A DNA stretch of 64,000 nt from Flavobacterium hydrocarbonoxydans (lineage in GTDB: Bacteria > Bacteroidota > Bacteroidia > Flavobacteriales > Flavobacteriaceae): positions 310,001 through 374,000 of the forward strand of contig NZ_WSTB01000003.1 in assembly GCF_009789235.1 (NCBI RefSeq). The letters are read 5' to 3'. A program made the position numbers and the translations under genes. Shown here piece by piece: positions 46,606 to 55,863 of this stretch (the stretch's first letter is position 1; every line of letters starts with the position of its first letter). The notes under the pieces are model-generated. The model was not told where the DNA came from. It did no database searches and saw only the letters and a program-made list of their open reading frames with translations.

Positions 46606-46625
46606 AGAAAGAGAATAAGTATCCA

Positions 46626-46654
46626 AAGAAAAAGCCACTCTAAAACAGAATGGC
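46626..46654 (-). terminator. Probable terminator of the aspartase gene
   Basis: On the minus strand GCCATTCT and AGAGTGGC pair with one wobble around a 5-nt loop and are followed by CTTTTTCTTT. It lies 80 bp past the aspartase stop. Confidence 0.5.
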
Positions 46655-46734
46655 CTTTGTATAAAACAGATAGATTGTAATTTAATAAAAGAAAAAGGGT
46701 TTCACAATCTTCTTTTTTTACTATCGAAAATAAA

Positions 46735-48144
46735 TTATTTAGTAATAAACTTAGGATTGATTAAGTTCTCTAACGAATAAATCTCATCCCATTTTTCCTG
46801 AGTGATCAACTTTCGCTCAACCACCGCAATCTGATGAACACTTTTATTCATTTTTAAGGCTTCACCGGCAATGCTCGCACTTTCTTCGTACCCCAAAATA
46901 GGATTCAATTGTGTTACGATACCAATACTGTTCATCACCATCTGATAACAATGGTCAACGTTCGCAGTGATTCCGTTGATACATTTATCAATCAGTGTCT
47001 GAATGGCATTTGCCAGATAATCCAGCGAAGTAAACATCGCAAAAGCAATTACGGGTTCCATAACATTCAGTTGCAATTGTCCGGCTTCTGCAGCCATCGT
47101 AACCGTTAAGTCCTGACCAATTACATAAAAACAAGTCTGGTTAACCACCTCCGGAATTACCGGATTTACTTTACCAGGCATAATCGAAGAACCAGGCTGA
47201 CGCGCAGGCAAATTGATTTCGTTGAAACCCGTTCTTGGTCCGGAGCTCAACAAACGCAAATCATTACAGATTTTCGAAATCTTAACCGCAGAGCGTTTCA
47301 GGGTGCCCATAATTTGTACGTAAGCACCCGTATCAACCGTTGCTTCTATTAAGTCCGGAGAAAGCGTAAGCGGAATCCCTACCTCTTTTGCAAGATACGC
47401 CACGCATATTTCAGGATACCCATGCGGAGCATTCACTTTCGTTCCGATAGCGGTGGCTCCCATATTGATTTCGAGCAACAGCTCCTGCGCATTTTTCAAT
47501 CTTATGATGTCTTCTCCTATTGTAGTCGCATAAGATTTAAACTCCTGTCCCAGAGTCATCGGAACCGCATCCTGCAATTGCGTTCTTCCCATCTTTAAGA
47601 CCTCATTAAACTCTACACCTTTTTTAGCAAAAGCAACTTCTAAGCCTGCCAAAGTGGTAATAAAGCTTTCCATTTTCATATAAAGCGCAATTCGAAACGC
47701 AGATGGGTAAGCATCATTCGTAGATTGCGAGCAGTTGACATGATTATTAGGATGCAGATAGTTATATTCTCCTTTTTTATGTCCTAGATATTCCAGACCA
47801 ATATTGGCAATAACCTCATTGGCATTCATATTGACTGAGGTTCCCGCACCACCCTGAATCAAATCGCTTACAAACTCCTGATCATACTTACCAGCAATAA
47901 CCTGATCGCTGCCATAGCAAATGGCTTCCGTAATTTTAGGATCAAGCGCGCCACAATCTTTATTGGCCAATGCAGCAGCTTTCTTTACATAGCCCAAAGC
48001 CTTGATAAACAAAGGTTCTTTTGAAATGGGTATTCCGGTAATATTAAAATTTTCTACGGCTCTGAAGGTCTGAATTCCGTAATATAAATGATTAGGAATA
48101 TCTAATTCTCCTAAAAAATCATGTTCTTTTCTTGTTGATTCCAT
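46735..48144 (-). CDS. aspA: Aspartate ammonia-lyase
   Basis: 469 residues, the full length of the family. It belongs to the fumarase/aspartase superfamily: the GSSIMPGKVNPV loop holds the catalytic Ser, GGAGTSVNMNANEVIAN is the substrate-binding segment, and NCSQSTNDAYPSA and KMGRTQLQDAVPMTLG are the other active-site blocks. It converts L-aspartate to fumarate and ammonia in the cytosol. The aspartase-specific EHD-F-GE N-terminus and TQLQDAVP favour aspartase over fumarase. Monocistronic as far as can be seen. Confidence 0.96.
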   Translation of the reverse strand: MESTRKEHDFLGELDIPNHLYYGIQTFRAVENFNITGIPISKEPLFIKALGYVKKAAALANKDCGALDPKITEAICYGSDQVIAGKYDQEFVSDLIQGGAGTSVNMNANEVIANIGLEYLGHKKGEYNYLHPNNHVNCSQSTNDAYPSAFRIALYMKMESFITTLAGLEVAFAKKGVEFNEVLKMGRTQLQDAVPMTLGQEFKSYATTIGEDIIRLKNAQELLLEINMGATAIGTKVNAPHGYPEICVAYLAKEVGIPLTLSPDLIEATVDTGAYVQIMGTLKRSAVKISKICNDLRLLSSGPRTGFNEINLPARQPGSSIMPGKVNPVIPEVVNQTCFYVIGQDLTVTMAAEAGQLQLNVMEPVIAFAMFTSLDYLANAIQTLIDKCINGITANVDHCYQMVMNSIGIVTQLNPILGYEESASIAGEALKMNKSVHQIAVVERKLITQEKWDEIYSLENLINPKFITK

Positions 48145-48449
48145 ACGATTAAAAGTGTTGGGTAAAATCTAAATTGGTCACGTAAAGCTACATCAATTTA
48201 AGATGACAATAAAATATTGAAAGTTAAAAAGCTAACAGATACTGCAATGATTTAATTAAATGTTTGATAAAACGACACCCAAATCATTTTAAAATACTAA
48301 ATCCACAAGAATGACAAGAAAGCGCAAGAAGATTTCCTGAGTGTTTTGCTGCTTTTTATTGTGCCAATTAATAAAAAGTCGAGCTGAAAACACTGAAATA
48401 TAAAGCGTAATGATTATCTTTTGCCTCGCAAAAAACAGCAGCTATCACC
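48145..48449. other. Spacer without recognisable features
   Basis: 305 bp between divergent aspA and pentapeptide genes. I looked for TAnnTTTG boxes, hairpins and repeats on both strands and found nothing I would defend. Confidence 0.4.
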
Positions 48450-49028
48450 TTGAAAAAAGAGTCTGAATATTTCCTTGATAAAGAATACGATACCATTGTA
48501 TATGGTCGGGACGATGTGAACTTTAAGGATTTCGAATGTTGTACGTTCAATAATTGTAATTTTTCGGCCTGTACTTTTCTGGCCGTTACTTTTATCGATT
48601 GTGTTTTTAATGATTGTATTTTTAGCGAAGCCAAAATAAATTATGTGGCTTTTAGAACGGTCAGTTTTAACCGTTGTGCCATTAAGGAAGTGAATTTTGC
48701 TATGTGTGATAAACTGATTTTCGAAGTACATTTTAAGGATTGCATCCTGGATTTTTCGAAGTTTTACACCTTAAAAATAAAAGGAACAACGTTTACCAAT
48801 TGCAGTTTAGTTGCCGTCGATTTTATGGCAACAGATCTCACCAGTGTCCTCTTCGATAATTGCGATTTATACCGATCAGAATTCGACAAAGCCATCGCCA
48901 ACAAAGCCGATTTTAAAACCAGTTTCAATTACACCATCGATCCCTCCAAAACCAAACTGAAGAAAGCTATTTTTTCTTTAAGAGAAGTAAAAGGATTATT
49001 GTTTAAGCATGATGTTTTGGTGAGTTGA
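48450..49028 (+). CDS. Pentapeptide-repeat protein, Qnr/McbG-like
   Basis: 192 residues, TTG start at 48450. From residue 22 to 160 the sequence follows the A(D/N)LXX-type pentapeptide pattern with Phe/Cys at the central position (CTFNNCNFSACTFLAVTF, TTFTNCSLVAVDF), predicting a right-handed quadrilateral beta-helix, then a short helical tail (LREVKGLLFKHDVLVS) as in the MfpA/Qnr group. Qnr-like proteins of about 200-220 residues shield gyrase from quinolones, but many chromosomal relatives have no known role. Resistance is therefore not claimed. Confidence 0.85.
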   Translation: MKKESEYFLDKEYDTIVYGRDDVNFKDFECCTFNNCNFSACTFLAVTFIDCVFNDCIFSEAKINYVAFRTVSFNRCAIKEVNFAMCDKLIFEVHFKDCILDFSKFYTLKIKGTTFTNCSLVAVDFMATDLTSVLFDNCDLYRSEFDKAIANKADFKTSFNYTIDPSKTKLKKAIFSLREVKGLLFKHDVLVS

Positions 49029-49083
49029 GTAATCATATAGTTTGTCATTCCGATTTCTATGATAAAACAAATCTTTTTTTTCA

Positions 49084-49164
49084 GGAGCTAATCCCGCTAT
49101 CCGTTTCAATCTTTTGTGGCGAACCCCGCCACAAAAGGATTTCCACTCCTATCGGGGCTAGGGC
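49084..49164 (+). repeat. Dispersed palindromic element, copy 1
   Basis: About 80 bp: GGAGCTAATCCCGCTATCCG, then a 10-bp stem TTTTGTGGCG/CGCCACAAAA (49112-49121 and 49127-49136) with loop AACCC, then an ATCGGGGCTAGGGC end. A second copy in reverse orientation lies at 59930-60012. The stem differs between copies by paired changes. It sits between convergent genes. Confidence 0.85.
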
Positions 49165-49223
49165 AATCTTTTCCATTAAGAGCGTTTTCGTTTATTTTGT
49201 CATTGACAAGATTACGATGAAAA

Positions 49224-49727
49224 TTATAATATTAACTTCTTCTCCATCACATAATCTTCCATCAAATATCCATTTCCAATATCGATATTAACTTCATCAA
49301 CGATTTCAAAACCTATTTTTTTATAAAACCCTAAAGCCGAATTGAATCGGTTTACGTTTAATAACAATGCTTTTGAATTATTTGCCAAAGCTAATTTTTC
49401 AATTTTATCAATTACTTTTTTACCAATTCCTTTTCCTTGTGTTTCAGGCAAAAGATATATTTTGTGAATTTTAGTTAAAGCTTTACTATTATAATGATGC
49501 TCAATTCCGATAAAACCTATAATAGTTTCTTCTTCATAAATCATATAAAACAACTGAACTTTTTTGTCGTATTGTTCCGTTAAAGCTTCAGTAGAATAAA
49601 AAAGCCCCAACATATAATCCAATTGTTCTTTCGATAAAATTGCACCATAAGTAATGGGCCAGGTAATATTTACAATACTCTGAATAGATTGAATATCATT
49701 CAAAGAAGCTTCTGAAATGGTAATCAT
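49224..49727 (-). CDS. GNAT-family N-acetyltransferase
   Basis: 167 residues with the acetyl-CoA-binding motif KIYLLPETQGKGIGKKVID (Q/RxxGxG/A) at about 93-112 and the usual closing GFYKKIGFEIV strand. It transfers acetyl from acetyl-CoA to an amine. The substrate is unknown and the neighbours do not help. Confidence 0.93.
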   Translation of the reverse strand: MITISEASLNDIQSIQSIVNITWPITYGAILSKEQLDYMLGLFYSTEALTEQYDKKVQLFYMIYEEETIIGFIGIEHHYNSKALTKIHKIYLLPETQGKGIGKKVIDKIEKLALANNSKALLLNVNRFNSALGFYKKIGFEIVDEVNIDIGNGYLMEDYVMEKKLIL

Positions 49728-49742
49728 TTAATGTATGCTATT

Positions 49743-50784
49743 TTATTTTGTAAAAATTTGATTTTCCTGCTCGCTTACGCGGATAAAAGTCGTGCGTTTG
49801 GTAAGTTCTTTTAGTCGTGAAGCGCCAACATAGGTGCACGTACTGCGTAAACCTCCTAAAATATCCAAAACCGTATTGATGACTTTTCCCTTAAACGGAA
49901 CCTGAACTGTTTTTTCCTTCGCTGGCACGATATTCTGCAACTCCACCAACGTGTTTCTCCATGGCAGTTGTAGAGCTCATTCCGTAAAACTGTTTGAATT
50001 TTTCACCATTGATTTCGATCAGTTCTCCTCCACTTTCTGTGTGTCCTGCTAACATTCCGCCCAACATGACAAAATCAGAACCTGCACCAAAAGCTTTTGC
50101 CACATCACCCGGAGTCGAACAGCCGCCATCGCTAATGATGTGACCGCCCAAACCGTGAGCAGCATCGGCACATTCGATAATCGCAGAAAGCTGCGGATAA
50201 CCAACACCGGTTTTTACACGGGTCGTACATACAGAACCAGGTCCAATTCCGACTTTTACAATATCGGCACCAGCCAAAAGTAATTCTTCGACCATTTCGC
50301 CAGTCACTACATTTCCGGCAATAATTACTTTGTCAGGATATTGTTTGCGGGTTTGTTTCAAAAACTGAACAAAATGTTCTGAGTACCCATTAGCAACATC
50401 AATACAAATAAATTTTAGTAAAGGATTGGCGGTTATAATTTGACCAATTTTAGCAAAATCTTCTTTTCCTGTTCCTGTGCTTATCGCAATATAATCGTAG
50501 AAATCAGGCGTAACTTTGACTAAAAAATCATTCCATTCCTGAAGAGAATAATGTTTATGAATGGCGGTAAAAAGTTTTTCTTTTGCTAAAACCTGAGCCA
50601 TTTCAAAAGTACCCACGGTATCCATATTGGCTGCCATGATGGGAATACCTGTCCAGTTTGAAGTACTGTGCAAAAACTTAAAATTCTGTTCCAGAGAAAC
50701 CTCAGACCTACTTTTTAAAGTGGATCTTTTAGGACGAATCATAACATCTTTAAACCCTAATTTCAAATCAGTTTCTATTCTCAT
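49743..50784 (-). pseudogene. guaC: GMP reductase, interrupted by a single-base frameshift
   Basis: The first 291 codons from the ATG at 50784 read as GMP reductase (GuaC): a [11 protein letters not shown] start, [12 protein letters not shown], the catalytic Cys in [23 protein letters not shown] and [19 protein letters not shown]. The frame then leaves the family after EYRASEGK and stops at 49891. The expected C-terminus ([20 protein letters not shown]... ending EQENQIF) continues in another frame to 49743. The break falls on a run of six As (T6 at 49910-49915); five As would restore one 346-residue protein. All residues up to the shift look intact. The enzyme deaminates GMP to IMP with NADPH. 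A sequencing error or a recent mutation are both possible. Confidence 0.85.
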
Positions 50785-51021
50785 GGTAATTGTTTTTGGT
50801 TACTTTCAAATGTAAGAATTTTAGATTTTAGATTGCAGATTTTAGATTATTAAAACTTTGCGGGTAAATTTGAACGCGGATGACACTGATTCGCTATCGC
50901 GAAAACGCGGATTTATACGGATTTTTTTTGTTTCACAGAGATTCACAAAAGTTGCGCGAAGATTCACAAAGTTTACACTACTTTTTGGAATTTGGAATTT
51001 CAGAATTGGAATTTAATAACA
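50785..51021. other. Spacer with dispersed intergenic text
   Basis: 237 bp containing the ACGCGGATGACACTGATTCG and ATTCACAAAGTTT-type phrases also seen in other spacers of this window, and TTGGAAT heptads at 50985-51013. No gene is evident. Confidence 0.45.
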
Positions 51022-51615
51022 TTACCCGTGAATCGTTTCTCCTTTTCCGTAATTGGCTATAATAGATTCTTCATAAGCAAGCCATTCTCTCCAACGTTTC
51101 TCCACGTCAATCCCCACTCCATATTTACGAGCGTAGGTTATGAAAGTGGTGTAATGTCCAGCTTCGCTTTCCATCAATTCTCTGTAGAAAACTGCTAATT
51201 CCTCGTCCTGAATGTTTTCAGATAACACTTTAAAACGTTCACAGCTTCTGGCTTCAATCATCGCTGAAAAAAGTAATCTTTCGACCAAACCAGAAACACG
51301 GCTTCCGTCAATGCTTTTTTTCATGTACATGTACAACTCATTTACATAATCGTCTTTGCGCTCACGTCCTAATTTAAGTCCACGCTTGATGATGATATTG
51401 TGAACCTGCTCAAAATGGTCGATTTCTTCTTTGGCTAAAGCCAATAAATCCTTCACCAAATCCTGATGTTCTGAGTTGTTGGTGATAATGGTAATCGCAT
51501 TTGTAGCGGCTTTTTGCTCACACCAGGCGTGATCCGTCAGGATTTCTTCAATATTTTTCTCAACGATATTTACCCATCGCGGATCGGTTGGCAGTTGTAA
51601 TCTTAGTACACCCAT
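51022..51615 (-). CDS. miaE: tRNA-(ms2io6A)-hydroxylase
   Basis: 197 residues from the ATG at 51615 (MGVLRLQLP); an in-frame ATG at 51645 only adds a KQNKQNKK stretch. It has the ferritin-like diiron fold of MiaE: Glu of CEQKAATNA, the EEIDHFEQVH helix (ExxH), EARSCERF and ESEAGHYTTF (second ExxH). It hydroxylates 2-methylthio-isopentenyl-adenosine at tRNA position 37 using O2. All diiron ligands appear present. It precedes glyA in the minus direction but is separated by repeat DNA. Confidence 0.94.
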   Translation of the reverse strand: MGVLRLQLPTDPRWVNIVEKNIEEILTDHAWCEQKAATNAITIITNNSEHQDLVKDLLALAKEEIDHFEQVHNIIIKRGLKLGRERKDDYVNELYMYMKKSIDGSRVSGLVERLLFSAMIEARSCERFKVLSENIQDEELAVFYRELMESEAGHYTTFITYARKYGVGIDVEKRWREWLAYEESIIANYGKGETIHG

Positions 51616-51639
51616 GGTCTTTTTGTTTTGTTTGTTTTG

Positions 51640-51780
51640 TTTCAAGTTTCAGGTTTCAAGTTTCTGTATTGCGTTCTTTTAGGAACGAAAAAAGTTTAAA
51701 GTTCTGTTCTACGTATTTTTTACGCGTTACAAAACTTTAAACTTGAAACTTTAAACTTGAAACAATTAAGTTTCAAATCA
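51640..51780. repeat. Heptad-period simple repeats in spacer
   Basis: GTTTCAA/GTTTCAG units (about 51642-51663) and ACTTTAA/ACTTGAA units (about 51734-51768), all 7-bp periodic, flanking a short inverted region that contains ttctacgt. They make a partly self-complementary spacer between glyA and miaE. Confidence 0.7.
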
Positions 51781-51785
51781 TATTT

Positions 51786-53060
51786 TTAATATACGAAAAT
51801 CGGTCTTTCGCTCATCATTTCGTTTACTTCGTTAGCTACTTCTTCGATAACTGCTTCATTTGTGTGATCAGTTAAAACTTTATCGATAAGTGCTACGATC
51901 GTTTCCATATCTTCTTCAACTAAACCACGAGTTGTGATTGCAGCTGTTCCAACACGAATTCCTGAAGTTACAAATGGTGATTTATCATCAAATGGAACCA
52001 TATTTTTATTTACAGTAATCTCCGCTTTTACCAACGCATTCTCAGCTTCTTTACCAGAAATATTTTTATTTCTTAAGTCAATAAGCATCATGTGATTATC
52101 AGTTCCGCCAGAGATAATGTTGTATCCTCTTTTTACGAAAGCATCTGCCATAGCAGTAGCATTTTTTTGCAATTGCATGGCATAAGTAAAGAACTCATCT
52201 TTTAACGCTTCACCAAAAGCAACCGCTTTAGCAGCAATAATGTGCATTAATGGTCCACCTTGGTTTCCAGGGAAAACAGCTAAGTCTAACAATGAAGACA
52301 TCATTCTGATTTCTCCTTTTGGTGTTTTTAATCCCATTGGGTTTTCAAAATCTTTCCCCATCAAAATCAAACCTCCACGTGGTCCACGCAATGTTTTGTG
52401 TGTTGTTGTAGAAACTATATGACAATGTGGAATTGGGTCACTCAATAATCCTTTTGCAATCAAACCAGCTGGGTGAGAAATATCAGCAAATAAAATGGCC
52501 CCTACGCTATCAGCAATTTGTCTGAAACGTGCAAAATCCATATCACGAGAATAAGCCGAAGCTCCAGCGATGATTAATTTTGGCTGTTCTTTTGTTGCAA
52601 TTTCCTGAATTTTATCATAGTCTAAACGACCAGTTTCAGCATCTACACCATAAAAAACCGGGCGGTATAAACGACCAGAAAAGTTTACCGGAGAACCGTG
52701 AGTCAGGTGACCACCGTGAGATAAATCGAAACCTAAAATAGTATCACCAGGATTTAAACAAGCGTGATATACAGCAGTGTTTGCCTGAGAACCTGAGTGA
52801 GGCTGTACGTTTGCATATTCAGCACCAAATAATTCTTTGGCTCTGTCAATTGCAATTTGTTCAATAACGTCAACTACTTCGCAACCGCCGTAGTATCTTT
52901 TGCCAGGATATCCTTCAGCATATTTATTAGTTAAAACAGAACCAGCTGCTTCCATTACTTCATCACTTACGAAGTTCTCCGAAGCAATAAGTTCTAATCC
53001 GTGAATTTGTCTGTCTTGTTCCTCTAGTATAAGGTCAAAAATTTGTTCGTCGCGTTGCAT
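51786..53060 (-). CDS. glyA: Serine hydroxymethyltransferase
   Basis: 424 residues from the ATG at 53060 (MQRDEQIF); an upstream in-frame ATG at 53111 would overlap the divergent promoter region. PLP-dependent with the Schiff-base Lys at about 222 in [35 protein letters not shown] and [13 protein letters not shown]. It converts serine and tetrahydrofolate to glycine and methylene-THF. The [20 protein letters not shown] segment is characteristic of Bacteroidota GlyA. Confidence 0.97.
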   Translation of the reverse strand: MQRDEQIFDLILEEQDRQIHGLELIASENFVSDEVMEAAGSVLTNKYAEGYPGKRYYGGCEVVDVIEQIAIDRAKELFGAEYANVQPHSGSQANTAVYHACLNPGDTILGFDLSHGGHLTHGSPVNFSGRLYRPVFYGVDAETGRLDYDKIQEIATKEQPKLIIAGASAYSRDMDFARFRQIADSVGAILFADISHPAGLIAKGLLSDPIPHCHIVSTTTHKTLRGPRGGLILMGKDFENPMGLKTPKGEIRMMSSLLDLAVFPGNQGGPLMHIIAAKAVAFGEALKDEFFTYAMQLQKNATAMADAFVKRGYNIISGGTDNHMMLIDLRNKNISGKEAENALVKAEITVNKNMVPFDDKSPFVTSGIRVGTAAITTRGLVEEDMETIVALIDKVLTDHTNEAVIEEVANEVNEMMSERPIFVY

Positions 53061-53103
53061 TTTTTCGTTTTTCGTTAATTTCCTGCAAAAATACAAAAAA
53101 ACG

Positions 53104-53134
53104 TTTGTCATACTGTAAGATTATGATATATTTG
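53104..53134 (+). promoter_or_regulatory. Bacteroidota-type promoter for the fumarylacetoacetase gene
   Basis: TTTG at 53104-53107, 19-bp spacer, TATATTTG at 53127-53134, an exact TAnnTTTG box. The start codon at 53169 gives a leader of roughly 30 nt. Confidence 0.75.
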
Positions 53135-53168
53135 ACATAGAATTTTTCAACAAATAATTAACATCCAC

Positions 53169-54452
53169 ATGCCAATAACCGCTAACGATACCAAAAGAAA
53201 ATCATGGTTAGAAGTACCAGAAAATAGTGATTTCCCTATTCAGAATATTCCTTTCGGTGTTTTTCTTACCAAAGAAAATGTCGTTACCGTTGGAACACGA
53301 ATTGGTGATTTCGCCATTGATTTAGGTGCTTTACAACAATTAAACTATTTTGAAGGAATAGATTTAACTGATGATATGTTCATGCAAGACACGCTAAATG
53401 ATTTTATTTCTGATGGAAAAAAAACGTGGCGTTTAGTTCGAAATCGTATCGCTGATATATTCGATGCCACCAACCCGCAACTTAGAGATTCCACAAAAGA
53501 TCGCGATATTGTTATTTTTAGGATAGATGATGTCGAGATGCAATTACCCGTATTAATTGGTGATTATACAGATTTTTACTCCAGTAAAGAACATGCAACT
53601 AATGTAGGAAAGATGTTCCGTGATCCTGAAAATGCTTTGTTACCAAACTGGTTACACATTCCGGTTGGGTATCACGGTAGAAGTTCTACCATAGTTCCGT
53701 CTGGGATTCCGGTTCACAGACCAATGGGACAAACCTTACCAAATGGTGAAAAGTTACCTGTTTTTGGTGCTTCGCGTTCAGTTGATTTTGAGTTAGAAAC
53801 TGCTTTTATCACAACAGATGTAAACGTAATGGGAGAAAACATCCCAAATCATGAAGCAGAAGATTATATTTTCGGGATGGTTTTATTGAATGACTGGAGT
53901 GCTCGCGATATTCAGAAATGGGAATACGTACCACTTGGGCCATTCTTAGCCAAAAATTTTGCAACTTCAATTTCTCCATGGATTGTAACGATGGATGCTT
54001 TGGAACCTTTTAGAACAAAAGGACCAAAACAAGATCCGTCTCCACTTCCATACCTTCAAACAAAAGGAAAAAAAGCATTCGATATTCATTTAGAAGTTTC
54101 GATTCAGCCTGAAAACAAAGAAGAAACGGTTGTTTCCCGATCTAATTTTAAATATTTATACTGGTCAATGGCACAGCAATTGGCACACCATACCTCAAAC
54201 GGATGCCGTGTAAATTCTGGTGACATGATGGGTTCCGGAACGATTTCTGGGCCTACTCCTGATAGTTTTGGTTCGATGCTGGAACTTACCTGGGGCGGAA
54301 AAAACCCAGTTAAACTAAAAGATGGCAGCGAACGTAAATTTATCGAAGATAATGATACTGTTATTATTAGAGGTTTCTGCGAAAGCAAAGAAGTTCGTAT
54401 TGGTTTTGGAGAAGTTTCCAGCCAATTATTACCTCCTTTTGTGAGAGCTTGA
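53169..54452 (+). CDS. fahA: Fumarylacetoacetase
   Basis: 427 residues, the full family length. An N-terminal SH3-like domain (NSDFPIQNIPFGVF) is followed by the FAH catalytic domain: DFYSSKEHATNVGKMFRD with the Ca ligand and catalytic His, LPVGYHGRSSTIV, the ELETAF metal-binding Glu pair, NDWSARDIQKWEY with its Asp, and SGTISGP near the end. It splits fumarylacetoacetate to fumarate and acetoacetate, the last step of tyrosine and phenylalanine degradation. No other pathway gene is adjacent. Confidence 0.96.
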   Translation: MPITANDTKRKSWLEVPENSDFPIQNIPFGVFLTKENVVTVGTRIGDFAIDLGALQQLNYFEGIDLTDDMFMQDTLNDFISDGKKTWRLVRNRIADIFDATNPQLRDSTKDRDIVIFRIDDVEMQLPVLIGDYTDFYSSKEHATNVGKMFRDPENALLPNWLHIPVGYHGRSSTIVPSGIPVHRPMGQTLPNGEKLPVFGASRSVDFELETAFITTDVNVMGENIPNHEAEDYIFGMVLLNDWSARDIQKWEYVPLGPFLAKNFATSISPWIVTMDALEPFRTKGPKQDPSPLPYLQTKGKKAFDIHLEVSIQPENKEETVVSRSNFKYLYWSMAQQLAHHTSNGCRVNSGDMMGSGTISGPTPDSFGSMLELTWGGKNPVKLKDGSERKFIEDNDTVIIRGFCESKEVRIGFGEVSSQLLPPFVRA

Positions 54453-54488
54453 AGAGAAGATAAAATAGCTTAACAGATATAAAAACAC

Positions 54489-54521
54489 AAAACCTTGGTT
54501 TATCGCCAAGGTTTTTTTTTA
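54489..54521 (+). terminator. Intrinsic terminator after fahA
   Basis: AAAACCTTGG (54489-54498) and CCAAGGTTTT (54506-54515) with a 7-nt loop and a T-run. Confidence 0.85.
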
Positions 54522-54529
54522 TGTTTTTT

Positions 54530-54625
54530 TTGCCACAGATTAAAAGGATTAAAATGATTTTTTATCATTTCGTATTATTACTTATTCGCTTTAATAAAAC
54601 TTTGCGACTTCGCGACTTCGTGGCA
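54530..54625. repeat. Second copy of the gccacagatta intergenic element
   Basis: GCCACAGATTAAAAGGATTAAA at 54531 onward matches 26998 onward with one indel, and the far end (CTTCGTGGCAAAAAC) is complementary to its beginning, giving a stem-like layout as in the 26927-27200 element. It is placed between convergent genes. Confidence 0.65.
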
Positions 54626-54631
54626 AAAACT

Positions 54632-55672
54632 TTAAGCCGGAATCTGCTGACTCAAGCAATGTAAAGTTCCGAATCCCCAGATAAAATCGATACAACTAAT
54701 ACCGATTACTTCTCTGTCTGGAAAGCACTCTGATAATATATTTAAGGCAACTCTATCGTTGCTATCATTAAAAGTAGGAACCAAAACACAATTATTCAGA
54801 ATCAGGAAATTAGCATAACTTGCTGGCAATCTTAAATCTTCAAAATCGACACGTTTTGGCATTGGCAACGCTACAATTGTAGGCGATTTTCCATCTTCTA
54901 ATTTTGCATTTTGCAAACGTTTCAAGTTGTCTTGCAACGGTTTATAGTTGGAGTCGTTTTTATCGGTCTCCACAATGGTAACGATGGTATCTTCGTTTAC
55001 AAATCGGCATAAATCGTCGATATGGCCATGCGTATCATCGCCTTCTATTCCGTCGCCTAACCAAATTACATTGGTAACACCCAAATATTCTTTAAAAACT
55101 GCTTCGTAATCTTCTTTGGTAAAATTTTTATTTCGAACCTGAATCGTTGGGTGCATTAAACACTCTTCAGAAGTCAGTAAAGTTCCTCTTCCGTTTACAT
55201 CAATGGCGCCACCTTCAACAATAACAGGTTTTCCTTTATAGATCACTTGTGTTAAGGGAACATTAATAAAATCGGCAATTTTAGACGGAACAAATTTATC
55301 TAATTGATAGTTTTTATATTTCGCCCAGCCATTAAAATTAAAATTCAAGGCTTCTCTTTTATCACCATTTTTTACAATAATAGGTCCCGAATCACGCATC
55401 CAGCTTCTATTGGTTTTATGTACGATAAAAGAAATGTTTGCAAGATTTACACGAGCATTTTCAAGCATTCCTGCTACTTTTTCTTTTAGTTTTTCATCGG
55501 CTACAACCAAAAAAACCGTTTCAAAAGTGGCTACTTTTTTAATGAATTCTACAAAAGCCCATTGCACAGCCTCGTATTTTCCCGGCCAGTCATTACCATT
55601 ATGCGGAAAACACAATACAATTCCTTGTTGTTTCTCCCATTCTGCCGGAAATCTTCTATTATTTGTTGTCAT
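54632..55672 (-). CDS. aguA: Agmatine deiminase (PPAD family)
   Basis: 346 residues. The pentein fold shows FPAEWEKQQGIVLCFPHNGNDW, RSWMRDSGPIIV (substrate-binding Asp/Arg), GDDTHGHIDDLCRF with the catalytic His and Asp, and the nucleophile Cys339 in GTLHCLSQQIPA. It converts agmatine to N-carbamoylputrescine plus ammonia. The partner AguB lies at 58953-59840 on the same strand, with two genes of the other strand between. The peptidyl-arginine deiminase family name is shared, but length and context favour AguA. Confidence 0.93.
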   Translation of the reverse strand: MTTNNRRFPAEWEKQQGIVLCFPHNGNDWPGKYEAVQWAFVEFIKKVATFETVFLVVADEKLKEKVAGMLENARVNLANISFIVHKTNRSWMRDSGPIIVKNGDKREALNFNFNGWAKYKNYQLDKFVPSKIADFINVPLTQVIYKGKPVIVEGGAIDVNGRGTLLTSEECLMHPTIQVRNKNFTKEDYEAVFKEYLGVTNVIWLGDGIEGDDTHGHIDDLCRFVNEDTIVTIVETDKNDSNYKPLQDNLKRLQNAKLEDGKSPTIVALPMPKRVDFEDLRLPASYANFLILNNCVLVPTFNDSNDRVALNILSECFPDREVIGISCIDFIWGFGTLHCLSQQIPA

Positions 55673-55863
55673 AAAAAGGTTCTAAATTTAGAAAGAGCAC
55701 AAAGATAATCATTCGAATAGGATTATAAAATAGCTTAACGCCTTCAAAATCATAATTTATAAAGATTAACTTCTAAAAATTAAGTTAAAGATTAAATAAT
55801 ACCTACTTAATATTCGCTCCAAATCCACGAATTACTTTTGGCAAAACTAAAAACTAAAAGAAA

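Noticed and set aside
49908..49918. Programmed -1 frameshift at the A AAA AAC sequence in guaC
   Set aside because: The heptamer fits a -1 slippery site, but joining the two GMP reductase parts needs a +1 shift (or loss of one A), so -1 slippage would not make the protein.
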